Source of the DNA: Lutraria lutraria
Taxonomy: Eukaryota; Mollusca; Bivalvia; Venerida; Mactridae
Assembly (NCBI GenBank): GCA_964023205.1
Contig: OZ026838.1
Location: forward strand, 24,331,843 to 24,395,842
DNA: 64,000 nucleotides
Direction of reading: 5' to 3'
A program made the translations under genes and the position numbers. Below, one piece after another: positions 47,601 through 55,769 of this stretch; the stretch's first letter is position 1; every line of letters starts with the position of its first letter. The notes beneath the pieces are model-generated. The model ran no database searches. It saw nothing but the letters and a program-made list of their open reading frames with translations, and was not told where the DNA came from.

Positions 47601-50600
47601 TCAACCCAATTTATATCGGTCCCAAATCTTGGCTTATCAGTTAATATCATGGTTTTATCACGATGTATTAGTCCATCCTTCACTCTACATAGAGAATATC
47701 CAGTGGGTAAAGGTAGGCAGGAAAAAATATATCTTCTAATTTAATCTTTATTTTGAACCTAAATTACATGTCAGAATGCATTTTTTACCCGAGAGGTAAA
47801 AAAGGGTTGGGAATGAGCCTTTTTGTTGTTCGGTATGAACACAAAGTTATTATCATTTTTCAACAGTCGCTCTGATTTAATTTTTTCTGCATACCGAACA
47901 GCTTCCATTAGCCTAGCTTCCGCCTAAGAATATAGTTCCAATATTTCAATTCAATGGCTAAATACAATTCAAATATTACGTGCATATAAGTCAAAATCAT
48001 ATGGCTATGCAATATCGTGAACGAGCAATACAAAACAGTCGTAAATAATCTAAACAATCCTCTCCCTCGGATTACTACAATATTTACTATCAGTACACAC
48101 ATTTCAAGGAAGGATGACGTCATAAATGCTGTATATTATGCTAATTTAGTATGGTTCCTAGCTTCTATTGTAAACGTTTAGAAGTCATCATTGAATTCAT
48201 GGACGATGCGATGATAACTGCGAGTCAACCAGATATTTAAAAGTGGTTCGTCTGGAAATTTTAATCGATTAATTAATTGCTTATAACGTGTAACTTTATC
48301 TTCGAGCATGTCTTCATGTATGAGATATTGCATTCTGCATAAGTTGAGTCTACAAAGGGGCAGGTAATGTAGACTATATGATATTATGCTAATTGCTGAA
48401 CTACTTTTGGTTATCAGATGGGAAACATAAATCAAAGCACATGAAACGGGAACAACTTTAACAACTGCATATACTAGTATATAGTGGGTGTAGAAAAGCG
48501 CTAGTAGTACTTTAGTCTGCATCAAAATTCATGCGCAAACTATTGTTTGGTTTCCAAAACTCAGCCCAATACCCCCCCCCCCCCCGTACCCACCCTACAA
48601 AGATATTAAACTTTTGACTGCTTTGTAGTTCCGAACAAAAACAGAACCAAGATGCTCATATTATATACAAAATGAACAAAGATTGCATTTACCAATAACA
48701 TATAACAATCGTAGTGATTTTTTAAGTTTTCGCAAGGGAAATTTCCTGATGTTAGTATTGAGGGTCTTTCAAATGAAAGGTCTGGACACGTTGTGAGTTG
48801 ATCGCGTTACAGAAGGGCGCCATTGTAAAACGGTGAAAAACACTTCAACTACATGTAATAGTTAAAATACTCAACTTATTCATAATATTATTGGTACAGA
48901 ACTTCACGAAAATTTAGAAGGTAAGTACCTTCTTCCAATTTGACAATTTTTTGGATAAGATAAACATGTTTATTATGAAATTCGACAATACATGAATGGA
49001 CGAAACCCCAGATAGGCTGATACTCTAAAAAAACGTGTATTTTCCGTGAGCAAATACAACCTTTTCAAATCATATTGTGATTTAGTCGGGATTAATTTCA
49101 AATACCAAAATATTTTAAAGCCTATCATGCAGTTCGTGTCGGGTAAGTTCGTGGGACATGTAAGTTCGTGGATTTTTTCTTTGGATCTTATTCACGCGCA
49201 TTTCATCGTCAATCAACACGCAACCTACCAAAAGTTGAAAAAGTAAACAAACGCTACCAGTCACCGTGTTTCAAAGTGAAAACATGCGGTTCAATTTAGT
49301 AAGAACATAGAATATTCATGTAGTGGTACAATTTGCCGCCATTTTGTTATTCCCATTTTTTGTCTCATCCAAATCTGCATGTTTTAAACCAAAAAATAAT
49401 TTTGAAAATGGCCGCGTTCTTTTAGCTATTTCCGTAGACAATCTTTGCCAGCCTCGTTCTGGTGTTGAAGCAATTTCAGGCCAAACTTATTTTTTATGTA
49501 GATTCTTCGTACCCATGGTCCTTATTATTGATTTTTCTTATTTTTAGTCTAATCCAGTAATGATTAAGCTTTCATACAGGAGATACTCCCCTACTAAACT
49601 CCATTATGCATTCAGATGCGTCAAGGAGCTGAAAGTGTCTATCTGCAAGGCTTCTAAGTCGTATAGATTTCCAGAGCAGGCATTTTAGGGCCAAGATTAA
49701 TGGCAGAATTGGCCCCACCTTTGTCACAACAGAAGAATAAATCATAACTAAAGAAACCTTGAAAGTTGAAGTATTAGACAATAAATATATGTTATTTAAG
49801 TGTTAAAGTGTCCAAATTTCACTTTTTACATTCTTTAATGAAATGACACCATAACCATATTTTTTTTCATACAATTGGCCTTATTGTTCACGAGAGCAAG
49901 TGCGAGTATGACGTCACCACGAACTTACATGTTTAAAAATGGCTGCCAACTCGGAGATAGTGGTGACTTTTGTATCGATATTTTCTGGTCAAAAATAGAT
50001 ATTTGAATGAAATTTTCGATATCATTCAATAGAAAAGGGATTTATTTAAGTATTCAAAGTATGCATTTATCTATTTAATGTAAAATGCGTTAATTTTCGG
50101 CGAGATGTTTCTTGCGTCCACGAACTTACCCAATTCTAGGATATGATCATTACTTCGTACTGCCATGATTTTGCTTTTAATTTTCCATACATGTATTTTG
50201 TTTTTGACTAAATGGAAATTGAAAATTTGCTACTTTTGTATTTTTAAATTTCCATACTCCGAAACAGCTTGTAATCTACACGAGTGCACAGGCACTCGAT
50301 TTCGTGATTTGGTTACGTTTACAGACGTTATTTTTCAATTTCACACAACAAACAACGCAAATCTGTCGAAAGGAAAATCTTCATTTTTTCCCTTTTTGAG
50401 TGTATAAAATACTCCAAGGTAGTGAACTCGCCATCTTTTCGTTTGACGGTAGTGACGAAAATAAACGTGGGTCCCGGCTTTCCTTGTAAAAGCTGTCCAA
50501 ACGTTTAAAATTGGGGAACATTACAACGAAAGCAAGGTTCCCGGAAAGCACGTGCAGATTAGAAGGAAAGCCGGGATCCACGCTTATTTTCGTCACTACC

Positions 50601-53600
50601 GTCAAACGAAAAGATGGCGAGTTTACTACCTTGGAGTATTTTATACACTCAATAAGGGAAAAAATGAAGATTTTCCTTTCGACAGATTTGCGTTGTTTGT
50701 TGTGTGAAATTGAAAAATAACGTCTGTAAACGTATACAAATCACGAAATCGAGTGCCCTATGGACGCGTGAATAAAACTCTCCCGGTAAGTATCGACAGC
50801 ATAGGGAGATATAAGCACCCGAAGTGCGCGATTCCTTCTATTTGAGTAACACTGGTTGAAATAATTATACTTTATTCAGCTACCATTTTTCTTCAAGTTA
50901 ACATTTAATCTTCTTGAAGAGTTTTATAAATATCATGTTAAATTTTAGTAATTTAAACCGTTAAGGTTAAGGAAACAGTTTTGTACCAGAAACAAAATTA
51001 GCAAAAACTACACATGTGCTGGTACTAAATTTTAAATGAATGCGTCTTATTTACAGACACTTAACAACAATTGATATTTTCTATTCAGTGAACTTTTCGG
51101 TACCAGTCTGCAAAAAAATGGAATCACTAAAACAATAGCTATAACAGGGCGCCTCTAGCAAATGTTGGCTATATATCGATGTTTTAGTTATCATTTGCGT
51201 AACAAATTTAGTAGCCTGTCGATCTAATTAATACAACAATTATAGTGTATTCGGTGTTTGACCTGAAACTTGAGCACTATCAATAAAAAATGCGAACATT
51301 GAAGACAAAATCAAATATTACGCTAGGAAAGAGATACTCGCACTGACTATATTCAAATCGATTTTGTTAACATATTCAATGATTTACAATAGAACAATGG
51401 CAATGTTCTAGTTTCGCCCAACCTAGGGGATCGAGACAATACAATATTTAGTAACGCTTGTTAAAATTTCAACATCTGACAAAATATCTTTTACAAATCG
51501 AACTAAGGCCGGCCTATAAGTACGCGTGAATTTTAAATATTATTAAAAACATACACAAAAGAATACTGTTCAGTTAGGATAATTGTAGAGTGACGCAGTG
51601 GTCGAGTCCACTTTTACGATGTAAAACAGTTGTCAAATTATCAGTAGACATGTAAGCTGACTATATGACTTACAAATTTCTTTGAGCACATCAACTGCCG
51701 TTGTAGCATAAAATTTAGTCCGTTGAAAAATGACCCCAGGGGTCATTTCTCAACGTTGAAAATCGACCCCGACAGGTTTTCAACGTTAAATTTTGATCAA
51801 GAAAGTCGTTGAATATTGATTAATGTTAAATTTTGATCAATCCTGTGGTCAATTTTTAACGATAACTAAAACTCTAGACAAACACCAGAGATCGACTGTA
51901 CGAATATGAGAATTAGTCCTGCAGGTGCGTAGCTCTCGTAGAACACTGTTTCACGGTCTATATTATACATTTTGTCGTCCTAAGCGCCCTTTTGCTCTTG
52001 TCTATATGCGACATCATATTGATTTTTTGGCATTTTGCTTCAAACTTCTTTAAATGTGAGTTATTTGAGATGCGTTTATTAAAACAAAGTTAAAAGACAA
52101 AAATAAAATTAATCTTTTAGCTCGGTTATTAATCAAACAGTAAGTATTTAATTTAGGATAATTAACGGACCCTAATACAAAATAAATGTCTATGAACAAA
52201 GTTAGAAGAATTTGATCCTTATAAATTGTGATATTCAAACATAATTAATTAAATATTATCTTTCAAACATACAACATTCTGGAATGTTAGGCCTGGAACA
52301 GTTGATTAAATTTGACTTTATATCATAAAGGGAGGTAATATTGATAACTACGTAGTTCTCTCCCTTTTCTATGATTGTATTGCATTTGTAATTGTATGTT
52401 TACAAATTCCAAAATCACACTATTAAAAAAGCTTGTAGTGAATGTTTTACAAATTATTCGTTCTAAAAGTATGTAATGGTTGATAAGGATTGCTTGTGCT
52501 AGGTTCTGTGATCCATTATGTCTAAAACGGTCAATTTTACATTTAGCGATGCAACGCTTTATTGCATAAGTTGAGGGTACTTTCTGTCATACAAATTAAT
52601 TAATTACTATTTCTAAATTTATATTTAGACATAATAAAGCAATGATCAGCTGATTTACTTGTGTATATCATGTCAGTAGGTCATTATAGTATGTTATTAT
52701 ACAAATTAACGTATTTTATTGACTTTTCATTCATGAAGATTGCGTGGGATTATTTTACTGTCGCGTCATCGGGCACTACATGTGTTTTTAAATCCACGTA
52801 AATGGAGTTTTGGGACTTATTTTGTTACTGGAAGAGGACAAATCGAATACATAGATGATTGGTGCCGAAACGGAGACAGTTTATCCAGAGGCTTGCTCAG
52901 TTTAAGTTAGTTTTCTTAGAAGTCGCATCGGATAAACTCTCAATCTCGGCACCATGCAACCATGCATTCTGAATATGCCGCAAAACTCTTGTTTCAGCTT
53001 TGGATGATGGTTTTTCAATGTTTCATGCAATTTGTCAGCTTTTCAAATAAAATGAAAATTTCGGTGTCTGACCCCATCAATACACAACGAAAGAACCTCT
53101 TTAAAATCGTGTAAATACCAAATTCAAATTACCTATAAAGTTTTATGAATAGAAATCGTGAGAATAACTTACATTATTGACTTTATTTAAATATTTTATA
53201 TGCATTCCAGCAGATATTGCAACGTCTGATACATCGAGGTGATAGTTTCCACTGATTTTAATTTTAGGGTGGAAACAGGGACTACATATAGAGTACCTCG
53301 TGAACTGTAGAACCATATGACCAGATTCATGAGACTCATGAAACATCAACGGCTTGTATTTTTGATGGAGTAGATGATCACTTTAGTTTCGGGATCAGTT
53401 AAGTCAAAATAACAAATTCGTTTGATCTGAAACTTCGCACATCCTGATAAAAAATGCTACATAGGCCACATTCTAGTATTGAATTGCCGGATGCGATTTT
53501 GCGCCGTACAAACATTTAACTTGTATAATTATTTACTGTAAGGGATGGTTTTCAACGCTGAAAATAACTCTAACAAAGGTTGATCATTTTTTAACGAGGG

Positions 53601-55658
53601 TCAAATTTTCACGCGTAATGGGGTCATTATTTAACGGTATGGGTCAATATTTAACGTTGAAAATTGATCAATAATCCGTTGAAAAATGACCCCTGGGGTC
53701 ATTTTTCCACGGGGTCAAAATTTTATGCTACACCGGCGTAACGCAGTTGGTAACGAAATTATCGGTGTGAGACCGCGATTTAGTAATTTTTCGCATATTA
53801 TTTTCTTTTTCTATACATATATTTTTTTAATTTCGTCATTTTCTTTTTTCGTTTTTGTAAGGATTATACTAGATCTAGTGCTTAGATTATTATTTTTTAT
53901 CGTTTTGTATATCTTTTACATGTAATAAACATGAGTGAAGAATAGTTTCAGATATTTCGTCGTAATTCTGGTAATTACGATTGGTTCGCTATTAAAAGTC
54001 CATCTATTTTCAGCCATATTTAGCTACATTTGTGTAGTTGGCCTTCAGATAAGTTGGTATGAAGTACTTGTGCACGTTGCTAATACTGTAAGTACGTTTG
54101 CACTACACACTTCGCGTTTAACAGGGCAATAATGCATTCTTTTTCTTCACAGTTTACTACTAAAATATTATTTCTAAAGGGTTTACCAACTGCGCCAACC
54201 GGACATCTACAAATGCACTGCTAAACTGCAATACTATATTTGTTTCTTGTAAACCCACTTTACCTGTTCAGATAATGGATGTAAACTTTTGTGTACACAT
54301 AAAATGAAACGTCACTATCACATTATCCTAAATGAACAGTATATAAAACGATTTTGCACCGTATTTTTTTCCAAGTTGTATCTATAAGTATTCCGTTTAA
54401 ATTCTACTCGCCGTTGTCGCGTACGCTCAGTTCAAAGGGGAATGAACGCAATTTTTAGACAACCACTGCCGATTCATTGAAGTCTTTATATACGTTTCAT
54501 TGCATTGAGCATCTTACTTTAATCGTTATTGATTTCGTACAACAAACAATTACAAGTACCTGCTTCAACTCGAAACTCGATTTTTTTAATGTTGCACGAA
54601 AAAATATGAAACTATTAAAAATAAGAAATGAGACTCCGTTTTTTTTTTTTTTTTTTTTTTTTGATAATTATGTTCCTATATAAATTATATATTTTGGTTC
54701 AAAATAACTAAGATATCTAATATGTCTTTTGTTAATGTTAATAGTCTGTTCATGTAGGGGAAATAGTGAACGATTTAAAATATTTAAGATTTCAAAATTT
54801 GAATACTTCTTATTGTTTAAATTTTAACAAAATTAAAATCGCATAGTGCCTTTTTATGGATTATCCAACGTTAATGATAAAAATACGCCTTTTAGAAATA
54901 GGAAAAAAAACAGATCGAACATTTTACATTATTACTATGTGTACTTCTGTACCAAAGTAAGTATAAGAAAGTAATTATATATAACGTTACACATTTTCCA
55001 AGCGTTTTGTCCACAATAAAACCTAACCTGTATGTTTGTTTGTTTGAGTTTTACGCCCCATCTCAACAGTCAGGGTTATATTCAAGAGACGGACAGTTCA
55101 CCATACCGTCGTTCCTGGGAAGAACCAGTACTAGACTCCCACCTTTCATAAGCAACTGCCTGCATTCTCACATAAAGAGACATGGTCGGTAGCTGGGCTC
55201 GAACCCACGATCCTCTATCAGTCACGGAGAGGTTACAGTGATTTAAAGTCAGCGACCTTAATCACTCGACCATGGTGGCGGGTCCAAACCTGTATGTCCC
55301 ACGACCTCGACGGTTGGGAATTTTCAAACTGATTCCGAAGTTGTTATAATGTTACAGAATTAAAAGCAGTAATGAAATTATAATTACTCCACAATTTCAA
55401 ACACAACACTATCTCCTATGAGTATGAACTATTTATTTAAGCACGTTTTAATCATTTTGCAAGAAGTAGAATTAGAACATGTGTATGGTAGAAAAAAAAC
55501 TGATTCAGAACCTGTTCAATATTGCATAAAACAAGCAATTTATGAAATCAAAACATACCCTTCTTTCTAGGTCTATCACGATTGCCATCACAAACTGATA
55601 GAAACAACAACACAAAAAGTCCAGCTGACAACGCTAGAATAAGGTTGATCCTGGCCAT
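17399..55658 (-). CDS. Large secreted multi-exon protein with Ca2+-loop acidic tail (about 790 residues)
   Basis: Unrecognised host gene. Coding exons on minus: 55559-55658 (signal peptide), 53173-53304, 44839-44965, 37913-37987, 34404-34493, 33726-33844, 31881-31998, 31254-31334, 29701-29775, 27259-27375, 25524-25612, 23909-24020, 23285-23409, 19090-19780, 17999-18055, 17399-17679. From 53304 onward each exon is bounded by AG/GT and all phases match, so one frame runs to a TAA. Order: signal peptide; beta-rich module shared with the small paralogue (exon 3 starts EVCGKDAYVKVDAG); polybasic site; helical middle; a 230-residue helical exon; a short Gly-rich exon; EF-hand-like DDDGDGLID; Asp-rich tail ending PKRKRK. 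The join from the signal exon (phase 1) to the 53 kb exon (phase 0) does not fit, so one small exon is probably missing. Function unknown; extracellular calcium binding is inference. Confidence 0.7.
17999..18055 (-). CDS. Penultimate exon, 57 bases
   Basis: Encodes CDVMKPYGSILGGVFVSE between a TTTCAG acceptor and a GTTGGC donor, phase 1 on both sides, matching its neighbours at 19090 and 17679. Short, Gly-containing and conserved-looking, but not recognised. Confidence 0.65.
18189..18259. repeat. 19-bp tandem repeat
   Basis: Nearly four copies of ATGATCCACATGTAGCTAT in an intron between the exons at 17999 and 19090. Perfect apart from the first copy, which points to recent slippage. Confidence 0.8.
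18416..18661 (-). mobile_element. tRNA-derived SINE, copy 1
   Basis: On the minus strand the head has a pol III A box (TGGTCGAATGG, 18650-18640) and a B box (GGGTTCGAACCC, 18588-18577), with a tRNA-Ser/Leu-like long arm between them. The body includes GGCGGACAGTTCACC (plus-strand reading) and ends in a GGCGTAAACC-type tail with T/G repeats. A second copy of the same family lies at 55.0 kb. Confidence 0.75.
19090..19780 (-). CDS. Largest exon: 230-residue helical domain
   Basis: 691 bases, phase 0 in and phase 1 out. The protein is predicted mostly helical, with patterns such as LQSLIDVLNQQSHE, FKSYQAQWFMEEFRG, LYMSELAGYLRYFANR and LKALISDIQIYARNLDDLM. It has two cysteines (KKKGCGGDPPF and HSLCMEVY), one NxT/S site early and one NRT motif. 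It looks like a folded helical bundle. No known family came to mind. Being encoded by one large exon, unlike the 75-125 base exons before it, it may be a separately acquired module. Confidence 0.75.
20434..20561. mobile_element. Palindromic MITE-like element, copy 1
   Basis: The ends TCGTATTTTCGCTTTTTCGC (20434) and the exact complement ending at 20561 form a 21-base inverted repeat. Inside are further GCGAAAATGCGAAAAAGC runs. A second diverged copy is near 22.93-23.13 kb. Confidence 0.6.
22930..23125. mobile_element. Palindromic MITE-like element, copy 2
   Basis: Shares CTGTCGTATTTTCGCTTTTT and AAGATACGACA words with copy 1 at 20.43 kb. Several overlapping short open frames here exist only because of this palindromic repeat. 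Confidence 0.55.
23285..25612 (-). CDS. Three middle exons (25524-25612, 23909-24020, 23285-23409)
   Basis: First exon contains LSCSIIRSGWGGPRFKYHSN (phase 1 in, 0 out). The second starts NAWYPAEKWIDENGFF and contains LESTDDFKQCFA (0 in, 1 out). The third contains ETDTDLAEVLKELSGIDSGD and ends NNFIDD (1 in, 0 out). The alternation of phases is matched at every junction, which is strong evidence that these are true exons of one transcript even though each is short. Confidence 0.65.
25678..25828. mobile_element. MITE, TACTGTCAAA family
   Basis: Ends read TACTGTCAAATCTTTGA and CACAGGTTTGACTGTA. It shares internal AAAGGTCACCCTTTG and GGTGGCCTTTAT with the copies at 11.5, 12.0, 47.2 and 57.9 kb. 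It lies in an intron of the large gene next to the exon at 25524-25612. Confidence 0.65.
26310..27235. repeat. 55-bp satellite array
   Basis: About 16 copies of a 55-base unit with CCAGTGGATGTATCATTTGT, CGGGCCTATTAGAGAGTC and CAGGGTAGGTCAGGTAA in order. Two units carry an extra CATTTCATTCATTTG insertion (26530s and 26595s). Two flavours alternate: TCGGGCCTATTAG and TTGACCTAATAG. It lies in an intron of the large gene. Confidence 0.9.
27259..31334 (-). CDS. Three exons flanking the 55-bp and 16-bp satellites (31254-31334, 29701-29775, 27259-27375)
   Basis: Encoded segments include EDTGVKEWNYSPKASIREVL, DSFGITDALEQVWAKVKDIK and SGLLVFEIDALGIAWNEKDK. All junctions are phase 1. The intron between the last two (27376-29700) contains a MITE and the 16-bp satellite, and the next intron (25613-27258) contains the 55-bp satellite. 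The gene is therefore transcribed through both arrays. Confidence 0.65.
27422..27593. mobile_element. MITE of the GAGAGGTT family, best-preserved copy
   Basis: 172 bases with terminal inverted repeats TACAGTGTAACCTCTCC and GGAGAGGTTTTACTGTA. The interior has TTATGTTGTTGTTGTTGCTT. Lies between the exon at 27375 and the 16-bp satellite. Confidence 0.7.
27960..29695. repeat. 16-bp satellite with long-range duplication
   Basis: Over 100 copies of GACATATAGACCTACT, with variants (CATACT, CCTCTGA, CCTTCTGA, CACATAG). The distal part contains a higher-order duplication: the rare word TAATAGCTAG occurs at 28761 and 29298, 537 bases apart, with matching variant order around it. The array ends 6 bases before the donor of the exon at 29701-29775. 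Open frames reading YVRGSICQYV come from the repeat. Confidence 0.9.
31881..31998 (-). CDS. Exon with polybasic furin-like site
   Basis: Encodes GDDVGGNGFFVTAYVESDLP followed by a run ending DKRRRRKK. The split codon at the junction with the next exon (31334) adds another Arg, giving RRRRKKR before Glu-Asp. Such a site in a secreted protein is a good candidate for proprotein convertase cleavage, separating the beta-rich N-terminal module from the helical C-terminal part. The acceptor could be 31998 (phase 0) or 31991 (phase 1), depending on which donor of the 33.7 kb exon is used. Confidence 0.6.
33726..44965 (-). CDS. Exons of the N-terminal beta-rich module (44839-44965, 37913-37987, 34404-34493, 33726-33844)
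   Basis: Segments include FPGVLTVEAFITDGNVDTDT, ITPDDLRVDFGQQELMLYDA, VRLVLENGTMAYETNKTFRT and NLGDGFELNFGDSTETIGEA. Alternating hydrophobic residues suggest beta strands. Phases 0/1, 1/1 and 1/1 are consistent and are the same as in the small paralogue at 8.3-13.5 kb. If the 33.7 kb exon is read through its donor, a TAG stops the frame at 33709-33711, so a short isoform ending there is possible. Confidence 0.65.
34741..37737. mobile_element. Pair of inverted repeats about 150 bp long, 2.7 kb apart
   Basis: 34741-34900 and the reverse complement of 37589-37737 share AGCTGGGC, TGATACAAGCACCAAA, AAAAGCACATTAGCCA and TTTTCAAAATGGC in the same order. They may be the ends of one 3 kb element or two separate inserts in opposite directions. 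No transposase frame lies between them. Both are in the intron between the exons at 34.4 and 37.9 kb. Confidence 0.5.
35000..37588. other. Intronic sequence without recognised features
   Basis: No exon, RNA gene or clear repeat seen between the inverted repeats. The composition is less AT-rich than the surrounding intron (for example 36.4-36.9 kb), which may mean an old mobile-element interior, but no protein motif was found in the short frames. Confidence 0.35.
38453..38762 (-). mobile_element. tRNA-derived SINE, different family
   Basis: Minus-strand head CCGGCTAGCTCAGTGGTTAG has a canonical A box (38749-38731), and ATTCGAACCCCGGGC is the B box (about 38702-38688). The body ends at a GTTTGTTTGTTTGTTT tail on plus 38453. 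Different tRNA source from the 18.4 and 55.0 kb copies. It lies in an intron next to the duplicated block starting at 38.94 kb. Confidence 0.75.
38826..38905 (+). mobile_element. Degenerate tRNA-like head
   Basis: TGCTCCAGTGGTTAGC resembles an A box and GCTTCGATTCACT a B box, about 35 bases apart. Too diverged for a functional tRNA; probably a SINE remnant. Confidence 0.35.
38935..40000 (+). repeat. Direct segmental duplication, copy 1, left block
   Basis: Matches 51690-52545 in the same orientation over several hundred bases. Shared words include GATCAAGAAAGTCGTTGAAT, TAAGCGCCCTTTTG, CTCTTGTCTAT-like and AACTTCTTTAA, then CCCTTTTCTATGATT and GTGATCC-TATGTCTAAAAC near the ends. Divergence with small indels suggests an old duplication. 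Confidence 0.7.
40035..40651 (+). repeat. 130-bp direct repeat flanking the satellite start
   Basis: 40035-40168 and 40523-40651 are about 90 percent identical (GATAATACAAATTTGATATT, TTAACTTGTATTATGTTAGG, ATGTATTTTTTACTGGCTTT). The first copy continues as GCCCATTTAC. The second continues directly as the 15-bp satellite after CTTTATTAAAA. Confidence 0.8.
40647..44120 (+). repeat. 15-bp satellite array, about 230 copies
   Basis: Unit GTAGTTCTGTCACAA, extremely regular over 3.47 kb with no indels. Variants fall in fixed classes: TTCTGTC, TTCTATC, ACTCTC and a GAAGTTGTCTC form that is nearly always followed by the ACTCTC form. Variant order repeats at a distance of 525 bases (35 units), for example between 40941 and 41466 and between 43041 and 43566, a higher-order structure. 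Because 15 is divisible by 3 and the unit has no stop in four frames, it gives open frames of about 1,200 codons; these are not genes. Confidence 0.95.
44280..44705 (+). repeat. Direct segmental duplication, copy 1, right block
   Basis: 44280-44490 matches 52717-53150 (TGGGATTATTTTACTGTCGC, AATGGAGTTTTGGG, GAAAGAACCTCTTTAA). 44515-44705 matches 53530-53735 (GGTTTTCAACGCTGAAAATA, CAAATTTTCACGCGTAA). The segment of copy 2 holding the candidate exon at 53173-53304 has no counterpart here. Confidence 0.7.
45000..49140. other. Intron between exons at 44.9 and 53.2 kb, left half
   Basis: AT-rich sequence with one MITE (47186-47350) and a poly-C tract at about 48571-48585. The short open frames at 47.3-47.7 and 48.2-48.5 kb lack splice or codon support, and I assign no function. 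Confidence 0.45.
47186..47350. mobile_element. MITE, TACAGTCAAACCT family, best-preserved copy
   Basis: 165 bases with terminal inverted repeats TACAGTCAAACCT at the left and the complementary AGGCTTGACTGTA at the right. The interior repeats AAAGGCCACCTGTCAATG. Located in the large intron between exons at 44.9 and 53.2 kb. Confidence 0.7.
49141..50131. mobile_element. 990-bp transposon with terminal and subterminal inverted repeats
   Basis: Terminal repeats GGGTAAGTTCGTGG (49141-49154) and CCACGAACTTACCC (50118-50131) are perfect complements. A second pair, ACATGTAAGTTCGTGG (49156-49171) and CCACGAACTTACATGT (49917-49932), is also perfect. No transposase is encoded. The repeated AAGTTCGTGG word looks like a transposase binding site. 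No target duplication is obvious. Confidence 0.7.
50291..50757. mobile_element. Foldback element with 200-bp inverted arms
   Basis: Left arm from GGCACTCGATTTCGTGATTT (50291) to about 50490 and right arm from about 50560 to AATCACGAAATCGAGTGCC (50757) are near-perfect reverse complements. They include AGTGACGAAAATAAACGTGG and its partner. A spacer of about 70 bases separates them. Such arms form a long hairpin in RNA; the element lies in an intron of the large gene. Confidence 0.75.
50758..51689. other. Intronic sequence without recognised features
   Basis: AT-rich; no exon, repeat or RNA gene found. A weak A-box-like GACGCAGTGGTCGAGTCC at about 51594 hints at an old tRNA-like remnant but has no convincing B box. 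Confidence 0.35.
51690..53735 (+). repeat. Direct segmental duplication, copy 2
   Basis: Counterpart of 38935-40000 plus 44280-44705. Here only about 170 bases separate the two blocks, against about 4.3 kb in copy 1, where the satellite sits. It contains the candidate exon at 53173-53304. Confidence 0.7.
53173..53304 (-). CDS. Candidate exon 2 of the large secreted-protein gene
   Basis: AG acceptor at 53306-53305 and GTAAGT donor. It encodes 44 residues including CSPCFHPKIKISGNYHLDVS and ends KVNN, phase 0 in and out. It joins in frame to the next exon (EVCGKD). Its start phase does not match either signal-peptide exon, so either another acceptor or a missing small exon is involved. The surrounding segment is absent from the paired copy of the local duplication at 44.5 kb. 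Confidence 0.5.
53736..55029. other. Intronic sequence next to signal exon B
   Basis: Contains a T homopolymer of more than 20 bases at about 54640-54662. The missing small exon that would adjust phase between 55559 and 53304 may be here, but I could not identify it with confidence. Confidence 0.35.
55030..55284 (-). mobile_element. tRNA-derived SINE, copy 2
   Basis: Same family as 18416-18661: the plus-strand words GACGGACAGTTCACCATA, CGTTCCTGGGAAGAACCAGT and GACATGGTCGGTAGCTGGGC are shared. The tail is TGTTTGTTTGTTTGAGTTTT (plus). B box at 55206-55195. Lies just downstream of signal exon B in the first intron. Confidence 0.75.
55559..55658 (-). CDS. Signal-peptide first exon B
   Basis: ATG at 55658. 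The start MARINLILALSAGLFVLLFL is a strong signal peptide, followed by a cysteine and a basic NRDRPRKK stretch. It ends with a GTATGT donor in phase 1, the same phase as first exon A at 58.4 kb and as exon 1 of the small paralogue. Confidence 0.65.
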
Positions 55659-55769
55659 ATTTAAGCACGACACACGGTCGTCGATGCTCAGGGCGCGACT
55701 GAGGTGCTTTCTCCCGGGTTGATGAAATATATTAACAAACCCGAGTAACGTTAACGACAATAAAAACTC

